Positions 57,126 through 64,000 of a DNA stretch of 64,000 bases are shown here, one piece after another. A model generated the notes under the pieces. The model was not told where the DNA came from. It saw nothing but the letters and a program-made list of their open reading frames with translations, and did not search any database. Origin of the DNA: CAYLJJ01 sp964384025. GTDB lineage: Bacteria; Myxococcota_A; Bradymonadia; UBA7976; UBA1532. Position numbers and translations under genes: made by a program. Each line of letters opens with the position of its first letter. Positions within the stretch are counted from its first letter, which is position 1. The stretch spans positions 1-64,000 of the forward strand of contig CAYLJJ010000006.1 of NCBI GenBank assembly GCA_964384025.1, written 5' to 3'.

Positions 57126-58064
57126 TCAATCAAAAAGAATACTGATGGAGTCGAGGTCATGGATCCGACGGAGCGCCTCACCGAAGAGTTCAGCGACAGA
57201 GAGTATATGAAACCTCTTGCTCTCCTTCGCGGCAGCTTTGAGGGGAATCGTGTTGGTGACGATGATCTCCTCAATCGGGCTTTGCTCTAGGCGCTTGATC
57301 GCCTCACCTGAGAGCACCGCGTGTGTCGCGGCGGCGAAAATACGCCGAGCTCCAAAGTGTTTAAGGGCCTGAGCGCTCTGGCTGATGGTTCCTGCCGTGT
57401 CGATCATATCATCGACGATGACCACGTCGCAGTCAGCAACATCGCCGACAATGTGCATAATCTGGGCGACGTTGGGAGAGGGTCGACGCTTGTCAATGAT
57501 GGCGAGGGTCGCCCCCAGGCGCTTGGCGAAGGCTCGAGCCCGCTCCACTCCTCCTGCGTCGGGGCTCACCACGACGAGGTTATGGAGTGCCTTCTCTTTG
57601 AGGTGTTTGACCATGACAGGGGAGGCGTAGAGGTGGTCCACAGGGCCGTTGAAGAAGCCCTGAATCTGCCCTGCGTGTAACTCCATGCTGATCAGGCGCC
57701 CAGCACCCGCAGCTCGAAGAAGATCAGTCACCAAACGCGCAGAGATGGGCGCTCGAGGTGCTGTCTTGCGGTCCTGACGCCCGTAACCAAAATAGGGGAT
57801 GACCGCCGAGATGCTCCCTGCTGAAGCCCGTTTGAGGGCGTCCAGCATGATAAGCAGCTCCATGATGCTGTCGTTTACAGGTGCACAGGTGCTCTGGATC
57901 ACATAAACATCGGCGCCTCGCACCGACTCGTTGATCTCGACCCAGATCTCCCCATCTGAAAAACGCTTGATCTCGGCGTTCCCCAACTCAATGTCGATGT
58001 GACCGCAGATCTCCCGAGCGAGCTGGGGGTTTGAGTTCCCCGAGAAGATCTTGACGGCGGGCAT
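57126..58064 (-). CDS. prs: Ribose-phosphate pyrophosphokinase
   Basis: A 312-residue PRPP synthetase making 5-phosphoribosyl-1-pyrophosphate for nucleotides, His and Trp. The N-terminal KIFSGNSNPQLAREICGHID is followed by RFSDGEIWVEINESVRGADV, YFGYGRQDRKTAPRAPISAR, DLHAGQIQGFF-type ELHAGQIQGFF and the PRPP-binding loop DVVIVDDMIDTAGTI. Length is standard. GGAGG precedes the ATG. It is transcribed just after tRNA-Gln, likely from the same promoter. Confidence 0.97.
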   Translation of the reverse strand: MPAVKIFSGNSNPQLAREICGHIDIELGNAEIKRFSDGEIWVEINESVRGADVYVIQSTCAPVNDSIMELLIMLDALKRASAGSISAVIPYFGYGRQDRKTAPRAPISARLVTDLLRAAGAGRLISMELHAGQIQGFFNGPVDHLYASPVMVKHLKEKALHNLVVVSPDAGGVERARAFAKRLGATLAIIDKRRPSPNVAQIMHIVGDVADCDVVIVDDMIDTAGTISQSAQALKHFGARRIFAAATHAVLSGEAIKRLEQSPIEEIIVTNTIPLKAAAKESKRFHILSVAELFGEALRRIHDLDSISILFD

Positions 58065-58082
58065 CGGCTGTCCTCCGGAATC

Positions 58083-58154
58083 CAGGAGCGGTAGGATTCG
58101 AACCTACGATAACGAGAACCAAAATCTCGTGGCTTACCACTAGCCCACGCCCCT
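58083..58154 (-). tRNA. tRNA-Gln (anticodon TTG)
   Basis: A 72-nt cloverleaf on the minus strand. The acceptor AGGGGCG pairs with CGCTCCT. The anticodon stem CGAGA/TCTCG has loop TTTTGGT, and the T arm is GTAGG-TTCGAAT-CCTAC. The discriminator is G and no CCA is encoded. It lies 18 bases upstream of prs. Confidence 0.95.
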
Positions 58155-58328
58155 TTATTTGCCGAAAGCAAAAGGCCCCCTCTTTTCAGGGAGACTGTGG
58201 ATTTGGGCGGCTCAATAACACGAGGCACAGAGGTCGTCAATCCTGAAAATGAAGGAAGATGATCTATCGCCTCAAGCCGCAAAGATTCTCCCTGGTGATG
58301 AGTTGTCCCAAAGCTGGTATGAAGAGCT

Positions 58329-58484
58329 ATGGAACTGCCCATTACGCTTCTGCTCTTGGCCCTGCTGCTGTTTTTGGCTTGGCTTTCTCCTCATCTCGTC
58401 GCTTTCCTTTTTATCCTCAGCTTGGCTTTTATGGGCTACAGCGTGGGCATGGCGCTGCTCAGTCGTAGGGATGATCCCCGTTGA
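58329..58484 (+). CDS. Small membrane protein coupled to the DUF2723 gene
   Basis: A 51-residue frame: MELPITLLLLALLLFLAWLS, then a second hydrophobic segment (LVAFLFILSLAFMGYSVGMA) and a charged end (LLSRRDDPR). It is entirely membrane-spanning with two helices. Its stop overlaps the TTG of the glycosyltransferase-like gene by four bases (TTGA), the same coupling seen elsewhere here. The upstream site GAAGAG is only moderate. Small size lowers certainty. Confidence 0.5.
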   Translation: MELPITLLLLALLLFLAWLSPHLVAFLFILSLAFMGYSVGMALLSRRDDPR

Positions 58485-60556
58485 GCCTCAAGGCTGAAGC
58501 GCTGAAGCCTCGCTGGCTGGCGCTCTCACTCCTGTTCCCTGGCTTGTTCCTGATCTGGGGCTTGGCTCCTGGTCTAAGCTGGTTGGATGCAGGGGAGTTG
58601 GGCGCTGCTGGCTGGGAATTGGGCATCGCTCACCCTCCTGGATATCCCCTCTTCAGCCTCTTTCATAAGGGGGGCATGCTTCTGGGTTTGGGGGATGTAG
58701 CTTTTCGAGGAAATCTGGCCTCAGCGCTCCTGGGGATCCTGGCTTTGGCCCTGGCTGGGGCTTGTGGAGGGCGCTTAGGCGCTGGCCCCCTCAGCCTCTT
58801 TATCGCTTTGATTTTGGCCGCCACCAGCCCCCTCTTTGCCCTTCATGCTCTCACGATAGAGGTCTATACAGGGGCCAGCCTCCTGGCCCTCGCTGGACTC
58901 TGGGCCTGGATCCGCTTTCGTCAAAGCGCAGATCTTCGCTTTGTCCCCTTGATCGCTTTTGGGATGGGCCTCGCCGCTGGACATCACGCTGAGCTGCGGC
59001 TCCTGATCGTGCCGCTGCTCTTGGCGCTGCTCTGGAACCTGAGATCTCAACCTCGAGCGCTGCTCCTCAGCCTCCTGGCTGGGCTCTTTGGGCTCCTCTG
59101 CCTCCTCTATCTGCCCATCCGCTCTTTGGGAGAGCCTTGGCGAGACTGGGGTTCACCGCAGAGCTTAGAGGCGCTCTGGCGACATCTCAGTGGGGCTCGT
59201 ATTCGAGCAGCTTACACACAGCAAATTTTCTCTCTGGATTGGGAGAGCGTTCAACTCCTGGGGGTTCAACTCCTAAAGAGCCCTCTGCTGCTGCTCTTGG
59301 GTATCCCAGGGCTGGTACGTCTGGCCCTCAAGCCGGGAGGGGCGATGCTGGGGATCTTCTGGCTCTTGGACCTCTTCTACTCTCTGAGCCTAAATCCGAT
59401 GGGCCTCATCGATCAGCAGAACGGAACTCCAGGGATTCTGTTCTTGGCGGTGGGGGCTGCTTTTAGCCTAGAGCGGCTCTTCTGGCGCCTCCCTCCAGTC
59501 CTCTTTCCCTCTGATCTGCTGCGGAGAGAACATCCTCTCCTTGGCGCTTCTACGGATCCTCAGGCTTTGAACTCCAAGCTCTACCTCCTCCTCCTGGGGC
59601 TGATTTTAGGGATCACAGCTCTGAGCCTAAGCGCGCTCCGCCGACCTAGATTGAGAGCCGACAGAGGGCTCCCAGAGCTGTTGATGCAGGGCGCTGCCTT
59701 GCCTCCAGAGACCCTGCTCCTGCTCATCTCAGACAGCCAAGCGGCGGGCTGGGCCTTTGCTCAGACTGTAGAGGGCTTTCGTCCAGACGTAGCTGTGGTG
59801 GTGCGCCAACATATCTGGGACCTTTCTTCGATGCGCGCGACCCTGCGACGCTGTCCAGCGGCGCTCAAGGGCTGGAGAGGAGAGTTGAGCGATCTGCTGA
59901 AGCTGAAGGAGGACTGGCCCCTGGCCTGGGAGTGGGGGTCTGGCTATGATTCAGCTGCTCGCCCTCCGCATCTAGAACCTCAATTTCCCTACTTCTCACG
60001 CTTCCATGCACCCAAGAAACAGGACTTTTTACGGGAGCTAAAGGCCCTCCTTCAGAGGCTCCCTGAAGGGGCCCTAGAGGCTCCAGTGATCAAGCGCAGC
60101 GTCGCTGGATTAAGCATCGATCTGGCTCGCCAGCAGATCTATCTGCGCCCTGAGTATGCCCTCCAAGCTGCGCGAGCGGCGATAGAGCTTTGGCCCAGCC
60201 CTGAATCTTGGTCTGCGATGGCTTGGGCGCTCTCAGAGCGGGGCCTCTTTAAAGCCGCCCTTGAGGCGATCCAAGAGGCGCTGCGTCTGCGCCCTGGCTA
60301 TCGGCAGGATCAGATCAATCTGATCCGTTTTGCTCTGCAACTCAAGCGGCTGGATCTTGCTCTAAAAGAGATCGAGGCTCTCCTCCTTGAAGATTCAGAG
60401 GATCCAGAGGCTCGAGGACTGCGGGGAGTGGTTCGAGGAAACCAGGGAGATTTAAGAGGGGCAGAGGAGGACTTTAGAGCTGCCTTGAGGAGAGATCCAA
60501 AGCAACCTGAAGCGCGGGCGGGGCTGCAGGTGCTTAGGCGACGAGCTTCCCCTTGA
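58481..60556 (+). CDS. DUF2723 (protein O-mannosyltransferase-like) membrane protein with C-terminal TPR
   Basis: A 691-residue polytopic protein. The DUF2723 signature is at the N-terminus: LSWLDAGELGAAGWELGIAH followed by PPGYPLFSLFHKGGML, with the Asp/Glu of the first periplasmic loop that act as catalytic acids in GT-C enzymes. About ten membrane helices run to ~395. A soluble region (~400-550) and TPR repeats at the end (ARAAIELWPSPESWSAMAWA, AALEAIQEALRLRPGYRQDQ, AEEDFRAALRRDPKQPEARA) follow. It probably transfers a lipid-linked sugar to an exported protein or lipid. Start TTG. Its end overlaps the converging HU gene by 23 bases. Confidence 0.85.
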   Translation: MSLKAEALKPRWLALSLLFPGLFLIWGLAPGLSWLDAGELGAAGWELGIAHPPGYPLFSLFHKGGMLLGLGDVAFRGNLASALLGILALALAGACGGRLGAGPLSLFIALILAATSPLFALHALTIEVYTGASLLALAGLWAWIRFRQSADLRFVPLIAFGMGLAAGHHAELRLLIVPLLLALLWNLRSQPRALLLSLLAGLFGLLCLLYLPIRSLGEPWRDWGSPQSLEALWRHLSGARIRAAYTQQIFSLDWESVQLLGVQLLKSPLLLLLGIPGLVRLALKPGGAMLGIFWLLDLFYSLSLNPMGLIDQQNGTPGILFLAVGAAFSLERLFWRLPPVLFPSDLLRREHPLLGASTDPQALNSKLYLLLLGLILGITALSLSALRRPRLRADRGLPELLMQGAALPPETLLLLISDSQAAGWAFAQTVEGFRPDVAVVVRQHIWDLSSMRATLRRCPAALKGWRGELSDLLKLKEDWPLAWEWGSGYDSAARPPHLEPQFPYFSRFHAPKKQDFLRELKALLQRLPEGALEAPVIKRSVAGLSIDLARQQIYLRPEYALQAARAAIELWPSPESWSAMAWALSERGLFKAALEAIQEALRLRPGYRQDQINLIRFALQLKRLDLALKEIEALLLEDSEDPEARGLRGVVRGNQGDLRGAEEDFRAALRRDPKQPEARAGLQVLRRRASP

Positions 60557-60839
60557 GGGCAGCAGCGGGCTTAAAAGTCACGACCTTGGTGGCGGGAATC
60601 TGGATGGGATCGCCGGTGCGAGGGTTACGGCCTGTGCGCGCAGCACGAACCTTCATCTGGAAAGTGCCAAATCCGGGAATCAGCTGCTTGCCGACCTGCT
60701 TGTCACCGCTGGTGGCGAAGTCCGCCTCCAGGAGTTCCACCAGAGAGCCGAAGATCTGATCGATCGTGTTCGATATGGTCTGGGTGTTCAGATCCCCAGT
60801 GACCGCCTGGACCTGCTGGACGAGGTTGTTCTTGGACAT
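60534..60839 (-). CDS. HU-family DNA-binding protein (second of tandem pair)
   Basis: A 101-residue histone-like protein: helical dimer part SKNNLVQQVQAVTGDLNTQT and beta-arm region LIPGFGTFQMKVRAARTGRN with PRTGDPIQIPATKVVTFKPA. The PRTG motif, whose proline intercalates in DNA, is kept. It is slightly longer than the upstream copy, with an insertion of about nine residues before the arm. AAGGAG precedes the ATG. Nine bases separate it from the first HU gene. Confidence 0.92.
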   Translation of the reverse strand: MSKNNLVQQVQAVTGDLNTQTISNTIDQIFGSLVELLEADFATSGDKQVGKQLIPGFGTFQMKVRAARTGRNPRTGDPIQIPATKVVTFKPAAALKGKLVA

Positions 60840-60848
60840 CTTCGCTCC

Positions 60849-61127
60849 TTAATTGATGGCTTTCTTGAGCTCTGGGGCCACCTTAAAGGTCACACCCTTA
60901 GAGGCAGGGATATCTAGTTTTTCACCCGTTCGGGGGTTCCGACCAACACGGGCTGGGCGCACCTTCACTGTGAAGGTGCCAAAGCCAGGCTGAACGTAAC
61001 GCTCCTGCTCTTGCAGGACCTGGGCGATGCCGATGAAGGTCGCGTTAAAGACCTCACCGATCTGTTTCTTGCTCAGCTCTCCGGCGAAAGCTTTGTGGAC
61101 AGAGGCGAGGAGATCTTTTTTGGACAT
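60849..61127 (-). CDS. HU-family DNA-binding protein (first of tandem pair)
   Basis: A 92-residue HU: SKKDLLASVHKAFAGELSKK, VQPGFGTFTVKVRPARVGRN and PRTGEKLDIPASKGVTFKVA. Standard HU length and arms. It probably forms homo- or heterodimers with the product of the adjacent copy, as HU-alpha/beta do (inference). Expressed from a TTGACA promoter 60 bases upstream. Confidence 0.93.
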   Translation of the reverse strand: MSKKDLLASVHKAFAGELSKKQIGEVFNATFIGIAQVLQEQERYVQPGFGTFTVKVRPARVGRNPRTGEKLDIPASKGVTFKVAPELKKAIN

Positions 61128-61161
61128 GGCCTGCTCACTTTATGAGGTCAATCACCGAGGG

Positions 61162-61191
61162 AAGATAGCTTCGTAAAATTTGGGGTGTCAA
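61162..61191 (-). promoter_or_regulatory. Promoter of the HU gene pair
   Basis: On the minus strand -35 TTGACA (61191-61186) and -10 TATCTT (61167-61162) are 18 bases apart. The start is expected near 61155, leaving a ~28-nt leader before the ATG at 61127. Confidence 0.65.
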
Positions 61192-61285
61192 AAGAAAAGT
61201 AGAGCTCAGCTCTTAAGATCCTGCGCTCTCCTCTCAAAAAAAACTATCCTGAGAAGCTTTGTTTGGAAAATATAGGGAGAGAGAG

Positions 61286-62236
61286 ATGCCTGTACTTCTC
61301 ACAGGTGCAGCTGGTTTTATCGGTTCCAACCTTTGTGAGCGCTTGCTTTTGCAAGGACATCAAATTGTCGGGATAGATAACTTTAATTCGTTTTATTCTC
61401 CGAAAATCAAAGAGAAAAACACCAAAAAATCGTTAAAGCACAGAAATTTCAGCCTTGTGAAAGGAGATATTCTTGATCGAGAGCTATTAAATAAGATTTT
61501 TGCAGATTATGAATTCAAAAAAGTGATTCATTTGGCCGCGTGGGCTGGAGTCCGCCCATCGATAGAGAACCCATCTGTTTACCAGAAAACAAACTTAGAA
61601 GGAACTGTAAATCTTTTGGAGTGCTGTAGGAATAGCGGGGTTGAAAAATTCATCTTCGCTTCCTCTTCATCAGTATATGGAAATCAAGAAAAAGTGCCGT
61701 TTTCAGAAAGTGATCCGGCAAATGAGCCAATTTCTCCATATGCAGCAACAAAAAGGGCTGGAGAATTGCTCTGCTACACATGGCACAAGCTCTTTGGATT
61801 GGACATAAGCTGTCTACGCTTTTTTACCGTCTATGGGCCGAGGCAAAGACCAGAGATGGCGATTCATAAGTTCTGTCGAGCCCTCAGCCGAGGCGAGAGG
61901 ATCAGGCTCTTTGGGGATGGTCTCAGCAGCCGAGATTACAGCTATATTGAAGACATCACGGCGGGTATAGAGGCCGCATTGGAGCGCTGTCAGGGCTACA
62001 GGATCTACAATCTGGGAGGATCTAAGACCACCTCTCTCTTGGAGCTGGTGCAGCTCCTCTCCAGGGCTCTCAACTGCACGCCTGAGGTTGAACACCTCCC
62101 CCACCAGCCTGGCGATGTACAGCGAACCTATGCCGATATTCGCCGGGCTCAGGAGGAGCTGGGCTATGCCCCACAGGTGAACATAGAGGAGGGGATCAGA
62201 CGTTTTGTAGAGTGGTTTCGAGCTCTAGACGGGTAG
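61286..62236 (+). CDS. NAD-dependent UDP-sugar epimerase (UDP-glucuronate 4-epimerase-like)
   Basis: A 316-residue short-chain dehydrogenase. The Rossmann motif is LLTGAAGFIGSNLCERLLLQ, then VVIHLAAWAGVRPSIENP-type VIHLAAWAGVRPSIENP and catalytic Ser in FASSSSVYG. The YxxxK pair is in YAATKRAGELL, and FTVYGPRQRPEMAIHKF and YNLGGSKTTSLLELVQLLSR follow. GVRPSIENP and the convergent UDP-glucose dehydrogenase fit UDP-GlcA to UDP-GalA conversion for polysaccharide. ATG 61286 follows GGGAG. The 5' half (to ~61,800) is markedly AT-rich, and the 3' half has local GC-rich codons. Confidence 0.88.
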   Translation: MPVLLTGAAGFIGSNLCERLLLQGHQIVGIDNFNSFYSPKIKEKNTKKSLKHRNFSLVKGDILDRELLNKIFADYEFKKVIHLAAWAGVRPSIENPSVYQKTNLEGTVNLLECCRNSGVEKFIFASSSSVYGNQEKVPFSESDPANEPISPYAATKRAGELLCYTWHKLFGLDISCLRFFTVYGPRQRPEMAIHKFCRALSRGERIRLFGDGLSSRDYSYIEDITAGIEAALERCQGYRIYNLGGSKTTSLLELVQLLSRALNCTPEVEHLPHQPGDVQRTYADIRRAQEELGYAPQVNIEEGIRRFVEWFRALDG

Positions 62237-63577
62237 AGCTTGGCCGCGACCTATAGCAAAATACTCAAAGCCTCGAGCGGTCATACGCTCAGGGTCGTAG
62301 AGGTTGCGACCATCAAAGATCAACTTGCGCTTGAGGCGCCGAGCCAGCTCCTCAAAGTCAGGGCGGCGAAAGAGGCTCCACTCTGTGACCAGGATAAGAG
62401 CCTCAGCTCCATCCAGGCAGGCGTAATGATCATCCATCAGCTCCACTCCCTCTGGAAAGATCTCCCGGGCGTTCCTCATCGCTTCGGGATCGTAGGCGCG
62501 AAGCTGTGCCCCCGCCGCGAGCAAGCCTCGGATAAGGGGAAGGCTGGGAGCTTCCCGCATATCATCGGTCCTGGGCTTAAAAGAGAGCCCCCAGATGGCG
62601 AAGCTCAACCCGCTGAGATCCTCTCCCAGATGAGCAAGCACCTTCTTGAGCAGGATCTGCTTCTGATCTTGGTTAACAGCGTCCACCGCTTGGAGAATCC
62701 GTAGGGGGTGCCCCACCGATTCTCCCGTATGGAGGATCGCCTTGACATCTTTGGGAAAACAGGAGCCGCCATAGCCCGCCCCTGGAAAGAGGAACTGATA
62801 ACCGATGCGAGGATCGGAGCCGATACCCACCCGGATCTTCTCAATATCCGCGCCGACTCGCTCCGCCAAACAGGAGAGATCATTCATAAAGCTGATCTTG
62901 GTCGCCAATAGAGCGTTGGCGGCATATTTGCTCAGCTCGCTGGAGCGCACATCCATAAACAGGATGCGATCTCGAGTGCGGCAGAAGGGCTCATAGAGCT
63001 CCTTGAGGACCCGCTTAGCGCGCTCTCCAAGTTCACCCTCTGGAGTGCCGATGATCACCCGATCAGGCTTAAGGAAGTCGCTGATGGCGTCCCCCTCTTT
63101 AAGGAACTCTGGGTTAGAGCAGACCACGAAGGGCAGGCGAGCTTCTTTGGAGATGATCTCTCGGACATGATCAGAGGTGCCCACCGGCACGGTTGATTTG
63201 CTGAGGATGATCTTCAGCCCATCGATGAGGAGGTTCTCTCCTCCAGAGAGCACCTCTCCAATGCTGCCAGCGACCTCCTCTACATAGCGCAGTTCAGCAG
63301 AGCCATCATCTCCCTGTGGAGTCCCTACTGCGATAAAGATCACCGCGCCATCACGGCAGGCTTGCTCCACCTGGGTGGTAAAACTGAGGCGCCCTGCCTC
63401 CAGGTTGCGCTTCACTAGGGCGCCCAAGCCGGGTTCGAAGAAGGGAACCTCAGCCGCTTTAAGCGCCTTGATCTTGGCCTCGTCAATATCGACACAGATC
63501 ACCTGGTTGCCCACATCAGCCAGACAGGCTCCCGCCACAAGGCCCACATAGCCGCTGCCGATCACCGTAATGCGCAT
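62225..63577 (-). CDS. ugd: UDP-glucose 6-dehydrogenase
   Basis: A 450-residue enzyme oxidising UDP-glucose to UDP-glucuronate with 2 NAD+. Motifs are MRITVIGSGYVGLVAGACLA (Rossmann), VDIDEAKIKALKAAEVPFFE, STVPVGTSDHVREII, NPEFLKEGDAISDFLKPDRV, the catalytic Cys in FPGAGYGGSCFPKDVKAI and the C-terminal FKPRTDDMREAPSLPLI. Length is standard. Its 3' end overlaps the converging epimerase by 12 bases. The pair should feed uronic acids into capsule or LPS. Confidence 0.96.
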   Translation of the reverse strand: MRITVIGSGYVGLVAGACLADVGNQVICVDIDEAKIKALKAAEVPFFEPGLGALVKRNLEAGRLSFTTQVEQACRDGAVIFIAVGTPQGDDGSAELRYVEEVAGSIGEVLSGGENLLIDGLKIILSKSTVPVGTSDHVREIISKEARLPFVVCSNPEFLKEGDAISDFLKPDRVIIGTPEGELGERAKRVLKELYEPFCRTRDRILFMDVRSSELSKYAANALLATKISFMNDLSCLAERVGADIEKIRVGIGSDPRIGYQFLFPGAGYGGSCFPKDVKAILHTGESVGHPLRILQAVDAVNQDQKQILLKKVLAHLGEDLSGLSFAIWGLSFKPRTDDMREAPSLPLIRGLLAAGAQLRAYDPEAMRNAREIFPEGVELMDDHYACLDGAEALILVTEWSLFRRPDFEELARRLKRKLIFDGRNLYDPERMTARGFEYFAIGRGQALPV

Positions 63578-63724
63578 TCTCTTTCCTTCCGCTCAGCGAG
63601 CCTGCTGGCTCTCGACACTCCCATATGCAGTTTTTCTTCCCAGAGGAAGTAAGAAAAGAGGGAGGAGTCACTTGAGCCTCGAAGATTTCGCTATATTCCC
63701 CCTTTGGCTCAAAGGAGATCGAGC

Positions 63725-64000
63725 ATGTGGCGACGCCTTGGACTTCTGCTCCTCCTCTCTTTTTCTGCTTGTGACGGCAGCAGGGATGAAGGAGACACGG
63801 CGCTACCCACACCGGATTGTTGTGAGCAAGAGCCAGGGGCTTGCGCGGATGGCCTGGACAATGATGAGAATGGCCTCATCGATCTCGATGATCCTGGCTG
63901 TGAGGGACCCGATGATCCAGAGGAGGCCTCCAAGCAGTGCACCAACAGCCTGGACGATGATGGAGATGGGCGTATCGATCTGAGGGATCCAGGCTGTAGC
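63725..64000 (+). CDS. MopE-like Asp-rich lipoprotein (3' end outside window)
   Basis: The first 92 codons of a longer gene; no stop before the edge. AAGGAG lies seven bases before the ATG. The signal MWRRLGLLLLLSFSAC has lipobox FSAC. The mature part has two visible copies of a DGxDNDxNGxIDxxDPGC-type repeat (ADGLDNDENGLIDLDDPGC and NSLDDDGDGRIDLRDPGC), similar to the metal-binding repeats of the 3.2-kb protein but ending in DPGC. It is predicted to be surface exposed. TATATT at 63692-63697 may be its -10. Confidence 0.78.
   Translation, partial: MWRRLGLLLLLSFSACDGSRDEGDTALPTPDCCEQEPGACADGLDNDENGLIDLDDPGCEGPDDPEEASKQCTNSLDDDGDGRIDLRDPGCS

Noticed and set aside
58249..58497. An 82-codon frame overlapping the small membrane protein
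   Set aside because: It is in a different frame, cysteine/tryptophan-rich by chance, and lacks the four-base coupling to the next gene that the 51-codon frame has.

Overview
The window is about 64 kb of moderately GC-rich bacterial chromosome, densely coded. It carries many lipoproteins, cysteine-rich MopE-type metal-binding repeat proteins (DGxDxDCDGxxDE), tetratricopeptide/HEAT proteins, an NtrC-type activator and many GTG/TTG starts preceded by AGGAG-like sites. This mix suggests a Gram-negative predator-like lineage of the former Deltaproteobacteria (Myxococcota or Bradymonadales-like). That placement is inference from gene style; there is no rRNA here.

Layout. 0-3.1 kb: a CnoX-type thioredoxin/TPR chaperone and a three-gene run with two FecR-like paralogues. 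3.2-6.1 kb: a large MopE-motif surface lipoprotein. 6.1-8.8 kb: a compositionally distinct patch with a hybrid histidine kinase. 8.9-12.0 kb: an outer-membrane barrel, a LolA-like partner and TruC. 12.0-19.4 kb: a type III CRISPR effector operon read on the minus strand. It encodes an HD-less Cas10, a Cas7-Cas5-Cas11-like fusion, three further Cas7-like proteins and a repeat-bearing basic protein. No array, cas1/cas2, cas6 or CARF effector is in view. It abuts a tRNA-Lys/tRNA-Glu pair. 20-33.5 kb: housekeeping genes (lgt, miaB), a sigma-54 activator and a long run of envelope proteins. 33.5-35 kb: a small accessory patch with a 393-bp MITE-like element with a target duplication and an LDL-receptor-class-A lipoprotein. 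35-39 kb: periplasmic enzymes (M15-type peptidase, LysM/serine hydrolase, FGE-like protein) and a transaldolase. 39.8-41.6 kb: a repeat-rich Tat-type lipoprotein directly upstream of a radical SAM/SPASM maturase, which is a candidate peptide-modification system. 42-50 kb: envelope/HEAT/PDZ/PPIase genes, a sigma factor behind a structured RNA candidate, and a receiver-XRE regulator. 50.8-58.2 kb: conserved core genes (dnaB, rplI, rpsR, rpsF, hppA, pth, rplY, prs, tRNA-Gln). 58.3-64 kb: a DUF2723 transferase, two HU proteins, a mosaic UDP-sugar epimerase facing UDP-glucose dehydrogenase, and the start of another MopE-like lipoprotein.

The two systems most worth pursuing are the orphan type III-D-like effector operon, because of its fused subunit and extra repeat protein, and the radical SAM/SPASM plus DAGEPPMAG-repeat lipoprotein pair. 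Starts were chosen from Shine-Dalgarno spacing where I could see it, so several differ from the longest possible frame.
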